A stretch of 64,000 bases of DNA from Nymphaea colorata (taxonomy: Eukaryota; Streptophyta; Magnoliopsida; Nymphaeales; Nymphaeaceae): positions 10,349,952-10,413,951 of the forward strand of contig NC_045142.1 of assembly GCF_008831285.2 (NCBI RefSeq), written 5' to 3'. Positions 1-11,973 of the stretch are shown piece after piece. The translations under genes and the position numbers were made by a program. The notes under the pieces are model-generated. The model worked only from the letters and a program-made list of their open reading frames with translations. It made no database searches and was not told the origin of the DNA. Positions within the stretch are counted from its first letter, which is position 1. Each line of letters opens with the position of its first letter.

Positions 1-145
1 CAAACATTACCTAAATGATGCATGTAAAACACTATGTAAATATAAACATGCATGCAAAGCACTACCCAAATAAACACTACGTAAATACAAACATGCATGC
101 AAATCACTACGTAAAACAAACATGCATGCAAAACTCTACCTAAAT
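1..145. repeat. Short degenerate tandem array with CATGCATG cores
   Basis: At least four diverged copies of a unit of roughly 30-45 bases. Each has a catgcatgcaaa-type core followed by a cactac or ctctac motif and an AT-rich spacer. CATGCA matches the RY core bound by B3-domain factors in seed promoters, but no gene start is visible beside it, so the array is called only as a repeat. It may continue left of the window. Confidence 0.6.
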
Positions 146-367
146 GATCAAATGCCAACATCTTGTTTCTTTTTCTGTCCGTATTGGCAGAAGCCACTCA
201 AAAGGTGCTATTGAATCCTCTTCTGGGATCTGACTTGGTTACAAAAGAGACTATCTAGTAATAAATCAGTGACACAAAGCAACCAAATTCTTTCAGATAC
301 TTCCAAGTTCTAAAGAAGCAGCAGCTGATTCAGCAACCAGCAATTAATAAGTAACAGAAGTAGGAAC

Positions 368-453
368 TTTCTTGTTTGCTGTTTCAAAACAAAACAGTCT
401 CAATAAACTCTTTCTTGTTTGCTGTTTCAAAACAAAACAGTCTCAATAAACTC
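368..453. repeat. 43-bp unit, two identical tandem copies
   Basis: A 43-base unit beginning tttcttgtttgctg is present at 368-410 and again, unchanged, at 411-453. Identity suggests a recent local duplication. It lies in the non-coding stretch left of the LAZ1-like exon. Confidence 0.85.
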
Positions 454-1572
454 GAGTTTACATTTTCTATTGCCAGATATTGAGAAAGATAATATGTTTG
501 ACGCACATCTACAGGAATGAAAAACTGTCCCACATGGTACATAATTTTCAGAAAATGCATCAGAAAGTAATAGCCATAATACGATAGAACTAAAAATCTA
601 GAGAAAGGAACATGATACTGGTTTATAATATCCTTCGAGTTCTTTTGTAGTGTATATCTGGTAGTACACAAATCACCCCTAAGAAATCCTCTTTTCCCAC
701 CTCTTATTCATCCAGTCACAGTCTTGCTCCTTCCTTGATATTATAACACGCCCTGGTGTAACAGGAGTAGTGCATGGAAAGATACTCTACAAGCAGCTTC
801 AAAACTGGCCGGATAACTTTTAGGGATCAAAGTGAGCTAAAGGTCGTGAAGATGTAGTTTGAGAACAATATCACATGGATACTCTTCCCTCAAGTTCTCA
901 TGGTGATGTTATTCAAACAACTTCCACTGAGATGCTTTCAATGGACTTTTCTTGAGGTGCAAGGTTTTACAAGGCTTTAGACATTATTGTGAATGAATGG
1001 CATGAGCTTCGGCAGAGACGTCCGAATGGAATGAGCTTTGACTAATTTTAGACAGCCAGATATAGGGATTCCTGCCAATTCCACCATCGAGTAGTTTGAA
1101 GTTTGAACCGCATGCTTGTCCATTTTAGTTTGTTTAAAATTAACTATTCGTTATCAGAAAAGGGGATAAACTCAATCAAAATCACGGAAATGTAAAAGGG
1201 CAGAATATCTCCCAGATATTACATGCCAATAATGAATTGCTTTTTGAAATGTCCATTGTCAGCAACGATATAGAACTAGACGAACCCAGACTGGAAGCAT
1301 AGACCGCACGAACTCTGATAAAATCTACTATGGCAGTTGTGTGTCCCGTTGAAAACTTACTTGCCACCAACTAAAAGAGAACCAATAATCTCTGTTAGTC
1401 CCTCTTACTCGTCTTGCAATAAAATAGCAAGTGATCTCTAAATTTTACAACATAATTTTGACCTACATAGTTACATAAAATAGAAAATATGTGCTGGAGA
1501 GGAAGGAACCAGAAATTCCAGATACTGCAGATGAAGGAGATAAACCAAGAAGATATGGCAATAAGAACTTAC
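454..1572. other. Non-coding stretch, probably intron of the LAZ1-like gene
   Basis: The exon at 1573-1719 (minus) ends in a good splice donor, so this stretch should be intronic. I searched its minus strand for the next LAZ1-family exon and found no convincing one. Around 1240-1330 (minus) there is a weak likeness to the family's second-exon segment, interrupted by frame changes. It could be a decayed exon or chance. The true exon may lie beyond the left edge. Confidence 0.35.
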
Positions 1573-1719
1573 CGGGACCATAAAAATGATGCGTACTATG
1601 TAACGTTGATAAGTAGGTTCAGTATAATTCACAAGGTGCCTGTATATGTGCCAAACTGCCAAACCAACCGCCACAATAGTACAGGGAAACGCCACCAAAA
1701 TAAAAAGAATCGGAGCCAT
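1573..1719 (-). CDS. LAZ1-like (DUF300/TMEM184 family) membrane protein, first coding exon only
   Basis: The exon encodes 49 residues from ATG at 1719. They comprise a hydrophobic first membrane span (APILFILVAFPCTIVAVGLA) followed by a segment containing HIYRHL, NYTEPTYQRYIVRI and IFMVP. This N-terminal signature is typical of the plant LAZ1/DUF300 family, multi-pass proteins related to organic solute transporter alpha and TMEM184; Arabidopsis LAZ1 is a tonoplast protein linked to cell death and vacuole integrity. The exon stops at a clean donor (gtaagt, 1572 downward), which is where a splice is expected after IFMVP. An upstream in-frame TTG codon extends the frame but is not the likely start. 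The remaining exons are not recognised in the 1.57 kb to the left, so the gene is partial here: cut by the window edge, split by a long intron, or broken. Confidence 0.72.
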
Positions 1720-2318
1720 CTGACCTTCTAGCAACAAACCGTCCAAGAACTTGCCCTAGAAAACAAGACACCTACCACGAGAAAGACATTCGGGTTAACA
1801 CCGCCAAACCCAAACTCCACCGTATTCCCAGAGCAGAATCAAAAGCCACCTCAATGATCTCCAACTTCTCTTCTGCCACGCCGAGTCCCTCTAGTCTCTT
1901 CAAATGGAAAAAACCGACTCCGGCGTCGCAAGCCCATCATTTCCAGTCGCCGCAAACGTCATGATAAACCCATCGAGCAGCACATCAAATAAGATCAAAG
2001 TCTGAAACACAATCTAGGAGAAAAAAAAAAAAAGAAATGTCCCGTAGCTTCGCCGCCGATCTGATCCCACTCCACCACAGTCAGCCGCAGTAAAATTCCT
2101 CGGCGCCTAAGGATGCCAGTGTCAAAAGAGGGTCAAAACCCCGAAGTTCAGAAAAGGGAAGACAACTGATTCTAGAATTCCGGCAGCAACACAGGGAGCG
2201 CGCATTTTTGGGGTAACGATGTTCCGGATTCTACGGGAAATCCCCCGAAAATTTTCACTGGCTTCTTCGAAGATGAGTCCTCAAATGGTTCGCCGCACAC
2301 ACACACACACAGACAGAC

Positions 2319-2355
<37 letters not shown>

Positions 2356-2460
2356 GAGAAGACTCTGGATAATGGGAATCGAGAAGAACCAAGAAAATTG
2401 ACGCGCACCACCTGAGGAAGAAAGCGAATGGCAAACGCTGGAGGAGGAGGAAGAGGAGGT
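1720..2460 (-). promoter_or_regulatory. Leader and probable promoter region of the LAZ1-like gene
   Basis: On the minus strand this region is C- and T-rich, including the CT/GT microsatellite at 2296-2352, as is common for plant 5' leaders. It has no long coding frame that resembles a protein. A leader intron ending just before the ATG is possible, since the bases before 1719 read ...ggtcag. No TATA box was picked out with confidence. Confidence 0.35.
2296..2352. repeat. Compound microsatellite (CA)n-(CAGA)n-(GA)n
   Basis: A pure CA run passes into CAGA units and then a GA run on the plus strand. Open frames over it are low-complexity artefacts. Confidence 0.9.
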
Positions 2461-3957
2461 TCCTTCTGGGTTGGAGGGAAATTTGTTATCCAATTATACC
2501 CCTCAATGTTTTTTTTAATTTCTCGTAGCACCGTTTCTGTCCGTTGGAATTCGAAAAGAAAATCCGGCTCACCTTTCCAGTTTTCCTAATCGACAAGAAA
2601 TCGGGTCCATTTTATCGGGTCCGGTAGAGGAAATAAGATTTGGATTCAGGGTGCAGCTCTGTAATCAAGTCCAATTATGATAAATATTGTATTTAAATTC
2701 AACAATAAAAAAATAGATTTTATCGTTCTTTAAATGCACGTGATTTTATCATTAGTAAAAACAAACGACTTTTTTTGCACTATCAATCAAAAGTATCGTT
2801 TGGTTAATCTAATCTTTAGCTATTTTAAATTTTAAGTAAATTAGTTAGCCAAAAGTACCTAAAATATCCTGAAATTAAGTCCATTTCTTTAAGTTTGTTA
2901 CGATTGGTAAAGGAAGATCTGCTTAATTTACAATACTGTATTCAATTTTTTTATTAATAATATTGAGAGGGCGTTTGAATGACACCCTGAATCTAGGTTT
3001 TGACGGCAAAGCATGGTTTTGCTTCTAAAATTAGATTTTGAGTGTGTCTGAATGTTATGAAAACTTGGTTGGATTAAAATCCAATTTTAACGAAACCTAA
3101 TTTTTGAATAAATTTTTGTCATCCCATGTTATTCAAAAAATAAAAATAAATTAAATTAAAAAAAAAACTGTGTTTTAGATGTGGAGGATCAGAAACAAGT
3201 CAGAAGCATGTGGGCTCTGCAATTTTCTATTTAATTCAAAAATATTATTATATCAACTTTTGATACTTCGTATTTGACTCATTAGCTGTGACAATTGATT
3301 CCCCCATTTTCTTTTTTACTTAAATCTCATCATGAATGTGCAACCCTTTTTCTTTTTTCCTGCATCAGATGTGGTCAAAAGGTTAAAAAGAGCAATCTTG
3401 ATAGATTTCTTGACCGGATGCCACTTTCTTAATGGATAGATCTAAAGGTTAACTTTGTTTAATTGGAAAAAATCAGCAATTTTATAATACTATTACAAAA
3501 AAGACATCTGACTCATTTGGGTATAATAAAAAAATGACGTTATTTAATTTGGATTTGGCGAAATATGCCTTAACAGTTGCTGGTGTAGCTAGCCGAAAAA
3601 AAAATAAAACTAAAACAATAAACATGGAGATAACTTTTCCAAGAGGCGATTTAGCCATTTTTTCATATCAAGCAACCTGAAATTTTGAAAATTTAAAACT
3701 TGACAATAAAATATGTGAATATATATATTCTATGTGACAATAATTTGGCACATGGCAGCGTTGAATCAATAGTTCTTGATCGAAGAATGGTGTTCTTGCG
3801 ATTTGTTCAAATACCGAGGGCTATTAGATGGCGGCCCCATGATTACGTAGAGCTGTTGGTTAGGAGTTGTCCCTTCCCGCGGCTACCTGATGTCGTGTGA
3901 AGCTTTGTCGGCTTCTACGTTTTCAAGTATACCAATGAGTAAATCTCAAATAACTTA
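2461..3957. other. AT-rich DNA without a gene; one MITE-like half element at about 2965-3130
   Basis: No conserved coding frame is seen. From 2965 the sequence gagggcgtttgaatgacacc and the following 150 bases resemble the MITE-like element at 33801-34114: shared blocks include a GGTTTTG-rich start, the string gttttgcttctaaaa, and a later attttaacgaaacctaatttttg-type block. No matching right terminus was found here. Confidence 0.4.
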
Positions 3958-4756
3958 GGGCCCTTGATTGGCTGGAAATATATTGTTGAACAAGAATTAT
4001 CTTTCAAATATTTAAAATATTTTCATTTCATCAAACGTGGAAATATTTTTTGTAATGTTGAAGACGTTTTTGGAAACATCTTTCCATCGAGAGGTGGAAA
4101 GATATTTCCGGTTTTTTTTTTTGGCCCGTTAACGCAAAGGTTGTCTTCTCGTCCTCAGCTGCTTCACCCCACCCGCAAGAGAGAAGAGCGCTACTCCTGC
4201 TGCTGCTGCCTTCTCTCGCTGCTGCTGCCTCAGACACATCTGTCGTTCATCTCACTCTCCTGTTGTGTAAGTAATACTTTCTCTCTATCTCTCTACCTCT
4301 TTTTCTCTCTCTTTCTATTCCTGGTGATCCACTGACTATGCATTCATCTCTCCATCGTCATAACACAGACTTGTTGTTCGATTTTCAATGGATCTGGAAA
4401 AGTTGCATCAGGAAACATCGTCAACTCCTTGCAAGGGCTGAAAATCAAACGGGTAGGGTTTTCACGAGATCCTCCTCCTCTTACATCTTTTTGTCTATTT
4501 TTTTTTCCTTCTTGATGAATCTTCTTCGAGAGCCATTTTGCCTAATTTTGTGATTCGATTGACACTTGATTTATGATTTTTGTTTTTCACTACACGTTCT
4601 CTGCCTTAATATGTTTCCTGTCTTTGGTAGCAGTTATGCCTTTGGTAGCAGCTATTTCAAGCATTGAGTCTACAAGATCCCTTCATTCTCTCTCGCTCCA
4701 TTGCCTCTCTATTATAGTTGTAGTTATGCCCAGCCTTAGCCATGTTCTTGAGGTTC

Positions 4757-4907
4757 TGTTACCAAGCTTAACTCTTCATTTTCTTTGGGTTTGAAAACCA
4801 AAGAACAAACTCCAGGTATGTGATGTAAGAAGTGTTACCAGGCTTAACTCTTCATTTTCTTTGGGTTTGAAAACCAAAGAACAGAGTCTAGGTATGTGAT
4901 GTAAGAA
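4757..4907. repeat. 76-bp unit in two tandem copies, each with a hairpin
   Basis: Copies at 4757-4832 and 4833-4907 differ at only a few bases. Each contains the arms ttctttgg and ccaaagaa around a nine-base loop, so each copy could fold. Confidence 0.8.
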
Positions 4908-6575
4908 CTCTCTGCTAATTTTTTGGCTAGTTGTTACTGAATTGGCTTTTAGCTTTCGTTATGAGTCATGTCACATTAGGTTATCACCAAGATTAATACA
5001 GTAGGCGTTGCGTGCTTTCGAACTTACTCTTTCTGAGTAGACCAAGTAGCTTACTGCTTTTTAATTGTTTTCCAGTGATATAGATCTCCTGATATAAGAA
5101 AATTGCGATTGACATTGTTGAATTTATTTCTTGTAATTATGGCATTGTAAGTTCCACAAAGCTGAAAGCAAATGATTTGGATTTTATAGGTGCATCTTTT
5201 AAGTCAGTTCATTCTTCAAATGGATTAGGTGACCTTTCATGTCATAATTTCTGACGAGTTCTTGAGGGATTATTTGACATGATCATCCAACCTTCTTTGT
5301 TCAGAAAATTAATTCCCTTCTAAATATTTATAGCTGAGGAACTCCATTTCCTTGTCCCCTGCTTAAGAAATGTTAAACAATATGCCAACAAATAAGGATT
5401 CCTGTGAAATTGTGAATGGGAATTTTTTTGTTGAACCTGAAAAGGCAAGATGGTCATTATCTGTTTTGGGGAACTTTCATGGTTTCTTTTTCCGTCTTTA
5501 ACATATATAAATATGTAGATTGTAATACACATTAATGATTTTAACCTTTTCCTTATTGATTAGGATGATGAGTCTCTTTACGGACAAGACACCAATACAT
5601 GTATGATAATATACATTATTATAAGTTGCTTTAATTTGCTAAGAAAATCTGATATTGAGATTCAGTCAATCATTCATTTCAAGATTAGACAAGTTTCTTT
5701 AGTGTGTCTTAAGGATACTAATTGATGCTAATTTCATTTCTCAAATTTTAATGTGTCCGATTAATATATAAATATACATATATTGCATTGATTTGTCAAT
5801 GAGATGCCCCTCTGATCAATTCATTTTAAAGTTCCTAATCAACCATCTCCTCTTTCAACTTTTACAAACTTTAATCAAATTATAGTTTAGTTGGCTTACT
5901 TCCATCATCTGACCCTTGACATTTTGCATTCTATTTTCTGGTTCATCATTGGTGATATCATCCCTACATGGTTGCATTGAAGAGTTGGAATGAACTATAT
6001 GACTAATTGTTCACTACATAGTTCAATGATGAAAATTTTAAATCTACCCATCACCACCACATTGGCCAACTTTTATTTTATGAACCAATGTGATTATCCA
6101 TCGTTCCTGAATAGATTGATCACACTCTGTCTCAAGTTCTTGACCAAGTATGTTCATCAGGCCCCAGTTTTCTAGCTATATGATGGATAAAAATGTGCAT
6201 TTTATATGGAAGCTGAATGTTTGTACATATTCATCCATCATTACAAGACGAGCAAATAAAGTTGCATCTGAAAAGTCATGAATAAATCTAACAAAAAATG
6301 CAAATACAATTTTTATTGATAGGAAAAGAAACATGTAGAAGCAAACAAAAGGTTAAAAAGAATGGAAGATTTTTCAATCACATGATACTTAATAAACGAC
6401 AAAAGGCAGGAGTTGATGTTGGAAATGTAACCTACAAAAAACATAAAGCATTGAGTATTGGGTTTAGTCCCCACTTCATTCCTCGCCCAATTATGCTGGC
6501 AATATTATGCTATTTTTTTGTTTTGTTTTGGGGTTTGCAATTACTTATTATGTTTTCTTTTGTATTGTAGTACCT

Positions 6576-7203
6576 ATGGAAGGATCAAACAACTCAAGAA
6601 ATGATGGTCTCATATGAAATGATGCTCAACTAGAATATCTTATAAATCTTATAGTTCAGCAATCATGACTACCTGGCATGAAGTCAGGCAGCAATTTAAA
6701 GCCAAAAGCTTATAAGACAATTGAACAGAAGATGATAGAAAAGTTTGGGCCAAAATTCACAATAGAAAAAATAAAAAACAAGTTGAAGAGTACAAAAGCA
6801 GAACACAATATATGCAAGCAAATTTTAACAACAAGTGAGTTTGGTTGGGAACCAACAAATAAGTGCATAGATGTTGATAATGAAGTTTGGGCCGTTTACA
6901 TTCAGGTAAGTATGGGAACATTTAATGTATAAAATTCATCATCATGTCAATTACTATATACAACACATGTGACTAAAATTCAAATTGCAGAAATTCCCTG
7001 ACAGTAAGATTCAGTTTTCCTTTGTTGAACAAACTCTCCATAATTTTCAACGCACCCTTTGGCTATACCATGTAGTGTGCAATTTATATATAAAATCTAC
7101 CATGGCCTATCAGCATTTGAGCATGGTAGCAAGAGTGCATGTTGTATTTGGTAATGCCGTGTCAAAAATGTCAATCTTAAGCACACCTCTTGGCTTAGTG
7201 TGA
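6576..7203 (+). pseudogene. Broken Myb/SANT-like DNA-binding domain gene (Harbinger-partner type)
   Basis: From ATG 6576 one frame encodes a Myb/SANT-like domain of the kind found in plant L10-interacting and Harbinger-associated proteins: AQLEYLINLIVQQ, then KPKAYKTIEQKMIEKFG, IKNKLKSTKAEHNICKQIL, and FGWEPTNKCIDVDNEVW. It is interrupted by TGA at 6615-6617 and 6666-6668; the first stands where the family has a tryptophan. The first exon ends at 6905 before gtaagt, and a second starts at 6991 after attgcag, joining in frame as VYIQ-KFPDSK, which suits this family. The second exon soon loses similarity and ends at 7203. It lies within the candidate transposon at 3958-7837. A downstream ATG at 6678 could start a short protein lacking the first helix, but function is unlikely. 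Confidence 0.6.
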
Positions 7204-7837
7204 GATGTCATGTATTATCCCACACCAACATATAACAACATTTCAATTTCCTTGAAGACTAAAACAACATAAGAAACCTTCCTCAATCGTTCCACCCGCA
7301 ACCTTCTTGGATCTCTAGAAAAATCATGTGCTCCAATTATCGCCGTGAGCTAAACTACACTTTCTTGTCTACTCTTTCGGGGAGAAAAATTGTGAATTTC
7401 ATTATGCGTCCCATAATGCCTCTCAGCCTGTATCTTGTTCTTCACTATGAACGTCAATCAAACTCCATTTTGGTTACCCTTCCCTTCTAGAGTGTCTAGT
7501 GGCAATACCATGTCAATGGCGATATCGCTGTCACTATAGTCTAATGCAATTTGAATAGTAGAAGCACTCAACCTAACGAACAGTTGAGCAAAATGAAAAA
7601 ATCCAGGAAAAAAAAAAGGATCATCGAACGAACACCAAGAACTAGATGCATCCCACTAAACCTGAAAATATATTTCTTTTTCATCAAATTAAGAAATAAA
7701 TTTCTGGAAATTTATTTTTCAGTCATCACACACACATCAGAATGAGAATAAAAAAAAAGTCTCATTCTTTTATTCCAGGAAACTTATTTCTAGAAATATT
7801 TTTTCAATTTCAGATTTCTTTGTTATCAAATGGCCCC

Positions 7838-10128
7838 TTCGGTAGCATTTGACGTAGGGTATGCTTTTGAGTGGTAAACTTTTCATGGAAAATTTTTCAA
7901 ACAGAGGGAAAGATTTTTTAAGGCTTGTTTGTTGCATCAAAATAAAAAATTACTGCTCATAAATTTTATTACCATTGTGTTGGAATTTCCAACGGTTACA
8001 ATACAACAAGAAAGCACAAAACAGCAAGCAAAAAGTAGTGCTCCATATCACCTACATTAGGATGATCACTATAAAAAATTAATAGAAAAGCAAAATTTTA
8101 AACCAGTGGCACAAGAGAAAAATGGATAAAGCCTGCCATCGAAGCTCTAAGCTCTAACAATCAAGTTCAAACCAACTGCAAGCAACTAAAAATTGCTGTT
8201 GTTGAGCTGAGGAAAAACATACCAAATTATAACAAAAAATAGGCATGAGTTTTTATCTCCTTCAAACTTGTCTCCTTTTGAACTTGTAAATATTATGAAT
8301 TAAACAAAATAGACAATAAATTTCCCGAGCAGCGCAAAGAAAGTACAACACAAGTTCTTCTTCCACCGTAAGACAATGCATATGTTAATCCATTTGATGC
8401 ATGAGAAAGAAACTAAAACACATCCTTAACAAATCTAAACCAAAAAAAGGGGGGAGCAAATAATATCTAAGAAACAATACGAACAACCAATATAAAAAAG
8501 GATACAGTGATGTACCAAAAAAAAAAGGATACAGTGGAAATGTTCGCATTAATAGGTTTAACGCCGGCTATGAACATCTAAGAATGGTGAAGACGCTCGC
8601 GAACAAAAAGGTTGCAGGTGAAATATGACCCTTGGAGATTGTGAGAGCAAACATTTCTTTTAAGATGTTAATTCATTTAACTTTTTTTTTTTAACTAATT
8701 CAACTCCAAACAACCATCTAACAAAAAATTCAACAAAATAATATGCTTATTCTGTATCTAAATATTCCTTATAAAGAAAAACTTAGCAACAAGCAATATT
8801 TAATTCCCAACATATTTATGTTGTCGAGTTAAGCTGAGTTTAAATGAGTGGAGTTCTTACAACTCAAACTCGTCTCTTTTAACTTTTCAAGTATAATTAT
8901 AAACGAATTGAGCTTGAGTCAAGTTTTTGTGAGTTAGTTTTGAGTTCAACTCGAGTTATTGTGCAGTCCTAAATAACAATTGGGCAATGACTGGATTAGA
9001 ATCAAACAATTACACTAAACCAAACATTTCATTAAAAACAAATTGTAACAAGAAAAATACAGGTGCTTTAGTTTTTGGTGTTCAAGAAGCAAGCACCGAT
9101 GATACGAATGCATAAGTATCTTTGAACATGTACAAATTTTTATATACATAGCCACAAATTCATCACAAATGATTGAGGAACGATTAACGCCAGGCATGGG
9201 AGGCTCTATGCATTCTAAGTAGATGAGTCCAAGCATCTAAACTTACCACAGGTGAATGATGTTAGTAAAAAAATAACTTCAAAAAAAAAAAAAAAAAAAC
9301 TTGAATATATCTATACAAACATTTTAACCTAACAATGTATATCAAAGTGAGTATAGTCCAGTTAACTATTTATAAAAAAGAAATCATTTGGTCGCCATCA
9401 TCCATTTTTATCAAAGTCACGTCAAGGTTGACATCGGATACCTGACATGAAAGATGGATAAAGTGAGTGCAGATATTTTATAGTGCTAGCCAGCAATAAA
9501 TATAATGATAGAGATTTAAAAAATAGGGTGTATAATGCATATTAGACAAAGTTTTTCTTATTGCCAACTTGTAGGGCAAAGAGAAACCCGTAATTAAAGC
9601 TTACAATTAATAATTGTTAACTAAGTGCAATTAAATTAAAGGGGATCAAATTTAAAATAAAATTATGTGAGGGTTCTATGCTGCCATATGCTGCATGTTT
9701 TCAAATGACTAAAAAATAAAAATGTATCACTAAAAACAGCTGTTGGGGCATTAATGAAAATTTATGATGCATCAACCTTTTATAGTATTTTTAACAACTA
9801 TTCATGGTGCTTTTAGCTATACCTTTTAATTTTTCGCCATCCAGCAAAATGGTAGCATAAAATAAAATGCTTCTCTCTCTTTCTCTCTCTCTATATATAT
9901 ATACACACTTTAGCCTTAGCCTTATGGACCTAACTTTTAACTATTTTTTTGTCTAGATGATGTCAATGATCATGGACATCAAAGATGAACCAAAGTGAAT
10001 CGTGGCGTTTCTAGTGCTGGGGGCAAAAGATTTTTCCTCCATGTTTTCAACTTGCTTCTTTTATTTCCCATAAATACCTGTAGCACCAACCCGACTTAAA
10101 ATATCCTAGAGGTGAACTGATGGTGCAG
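7838..10128. other. AT-rich intergenic DNA, no gene seen
   Basis: Only short chance frames, poly-A runs (for example 9279-9299) and a CT/TA microsatellite near 9870-9905 are visible. Nothing resembles a conserved protein or RNA gene. Confidence 0.6.
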
Positions 10129-10260
10129 CTAAGGGTGGAGGATAATGGGTCGGGTATCTCATATATAGTTGGGCACTCGGTCCGTGATCGGTAGGGTTTG
10201 GGCTGGTTCTTTGATACTTGGGCCGACCCGATTAAATAAGTTTATCTGGTCAGGTTGGCC

Positions 10261-10295
<35 letters not shown>

Positions 10296-10554
10296 TCCTT
10301 GGCACATGACACAAGCAACCATTTCACTTGGTGTGTTGCTGATGGCACCTTAGAAATTCTTGGCATGTTGCTAAGGGTTTCTAATATATTAAAATATATG
10401 AAATATTATGGGTTTGAAATGTGAGTGGATACCAAATATAAAGTTGACGTGGGCCTGCCTGATAACTAAGCGGGTCATGCTTGGGCCGCTGTCAAAAACT
10501 TTGAGTTAGCCCGATCCCAATCCCTACTTTGCCGAGCGCTGGGGCCAGCCTTAG
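10129..10554. mobile_element. GGGCC-rich element with short inverted ends (hAT-like, non-autonomous)
   Basis: The ends CTAAGGGTGG (10129-10138) and CCAGCCTTAG (10545-10554) are inverted copies with one mismatch. Both terminal regions are rich in gggcc, gggtcggg and ggccgaccc words in opposite orientation, as in many plant hAT-related MITEs. A (TA)n run sits in the middle (about 10266-10294). A clear eight-base target duplication was not found, so the borders are provisional. Confidence 0.35.
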
Positions 10555-11908
10555 TTGCGGCCATATTTACATGAACATAACTCTAACTTTCTTGAAGAGT
10601 TAGAAGCTGTCCATAAGTTTCCTAGCCTTTCCCCCTCTTTGTCTCTAGAATTCAAGGATGCATCAGGCTTGATGTGGAGATAGTGAGGATGGAGCTTAGT
10701 GGCTGACAGTGGCCATGGCCCCCAGGATAAAAAAAAAAAAATGAAATTTTAGTGTATAAAATTTTAAAAAGTTCTAGTTTGGTCCTTGTACAAGATTTGT
10801 GAAATATAGTCGTTTTTACTACTACAATAGACAACTTGATGACAATGTTCCATCACCTTGGTGCTTGGTTCGATCAGGGCGAAGGCAAGGTAGGGTTGGC
10901 ATGGGCTTAGGCTCCATTTCAAAAGGCAGGGTAGGGTTGGCATGGGTTTAGGTTTCATTTCAAAAAAAATTATTTTTAAAAATTTGTATGTAAATTTAAA
11001 AAAAAATTACTTGTTTTATATAAAAAAAAATTAAAAAATAATATTTCTGCCCTACTTAAAATTTTGAAACTTTAATTCGATCGTAAAATTTTTTTGACTC
11101 GTCTCTGACTACTTTCAAGAACATAATGCCTGTGGAATTGAATTTAACTTTATTTTCAAAGCACAAAGAATAAAAATTACTTTGATGTGACACGTAACAT
11201 GCTTGTGAGGAAGAATCACAAATGATGAACTTCACAAACTTATGACCGAAGAAAAAAGTATTTTAATAACTAATCTTGTTTCCGTGATTGAGTTTTAATT
11301 TTATGGACGCGTTTTCCAAAACGTGAAAATAAGAGAGCGTAGTTTTTTTTTTCTCCTCTTCGTCCCTCTCTCTCCGTCGGTTAAGCCTCAAAGGGAAGGA
11401 GCTTCGAAGGTCCCATTGTTGGTTTTTAGGAAGAAAGCCGCAGCTGCCCTTCCACAGAGTTTGAAGATAATTTTGGACTACAGATTCGCCTCTCGTTAAT
11501 GGTGGTTCGACCGTGTTCCAGTGATGTTCTGCCCCTTTTTTTTTCGAAAAACAACAGAAAGATAACTCTACAATGCATATTGTGGGTGTTTGTTGGTGTT
11601 TCTAAGCGAAAGAAGGGTTTCTTCCAAGAGTTCCATTGTGAGGTTTAGAGAGAAGCTAAAACTGCCCCAAAACAGAAGCCGAAAAAAAAAAAAGTTGGAA
11701 ACCGGAGCTAGAAGGTGGTTTTGAACTGCAGATTCGCGCCATTCGCCTCCCGTCAACGTTGGTTCGGCTGGGTGTTCAGGTGATATTCTTCCCTTCTATC
11801 TTACGAAATACAAATAGGAAATTGTCTCTGCAATTTGAGAATTCAAATGATCGCTGTACTTTAAAATTTTTAAGCGGTAATATCTTCTTCTTACAATTTC
11901 ACAAATAT

Positions 11909-11973
<65 letters not shown>

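Larger units (their letters stand above)
3958..7837. mobile_element. Candidate degenerate PIF/Harbinger-type element
   Basis: The left end starts GGGCCCTTGATTGG directly after TTA. The right end, read on the other strand, starts GGGGCCATTTGATAAC and is followed outside by TTC. PIF/Harbinger elements have GGSCC-type inverted ends and TWA target duplications, so the ends fit loosely, with one target base changed. Inside is a broken Myb/SANT-like gene (6576-7203), the type of DNA-binding partner encoded next to Harbinger transposases. A pyrimidine-rich transcript-leader-like stretch lies at 4130-4340. No DDE transposase remains were recognised. The assignment is inference; the Myb-like piece could instead be a decayed host gene. 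Confidence 0.35.

Noticed and set aside
2172-2531. 119-residue minus-strand frame
   Set aside because: Largely a translation of the microsatellite (serine-leucine and cysteine-valine runs), not a protein.
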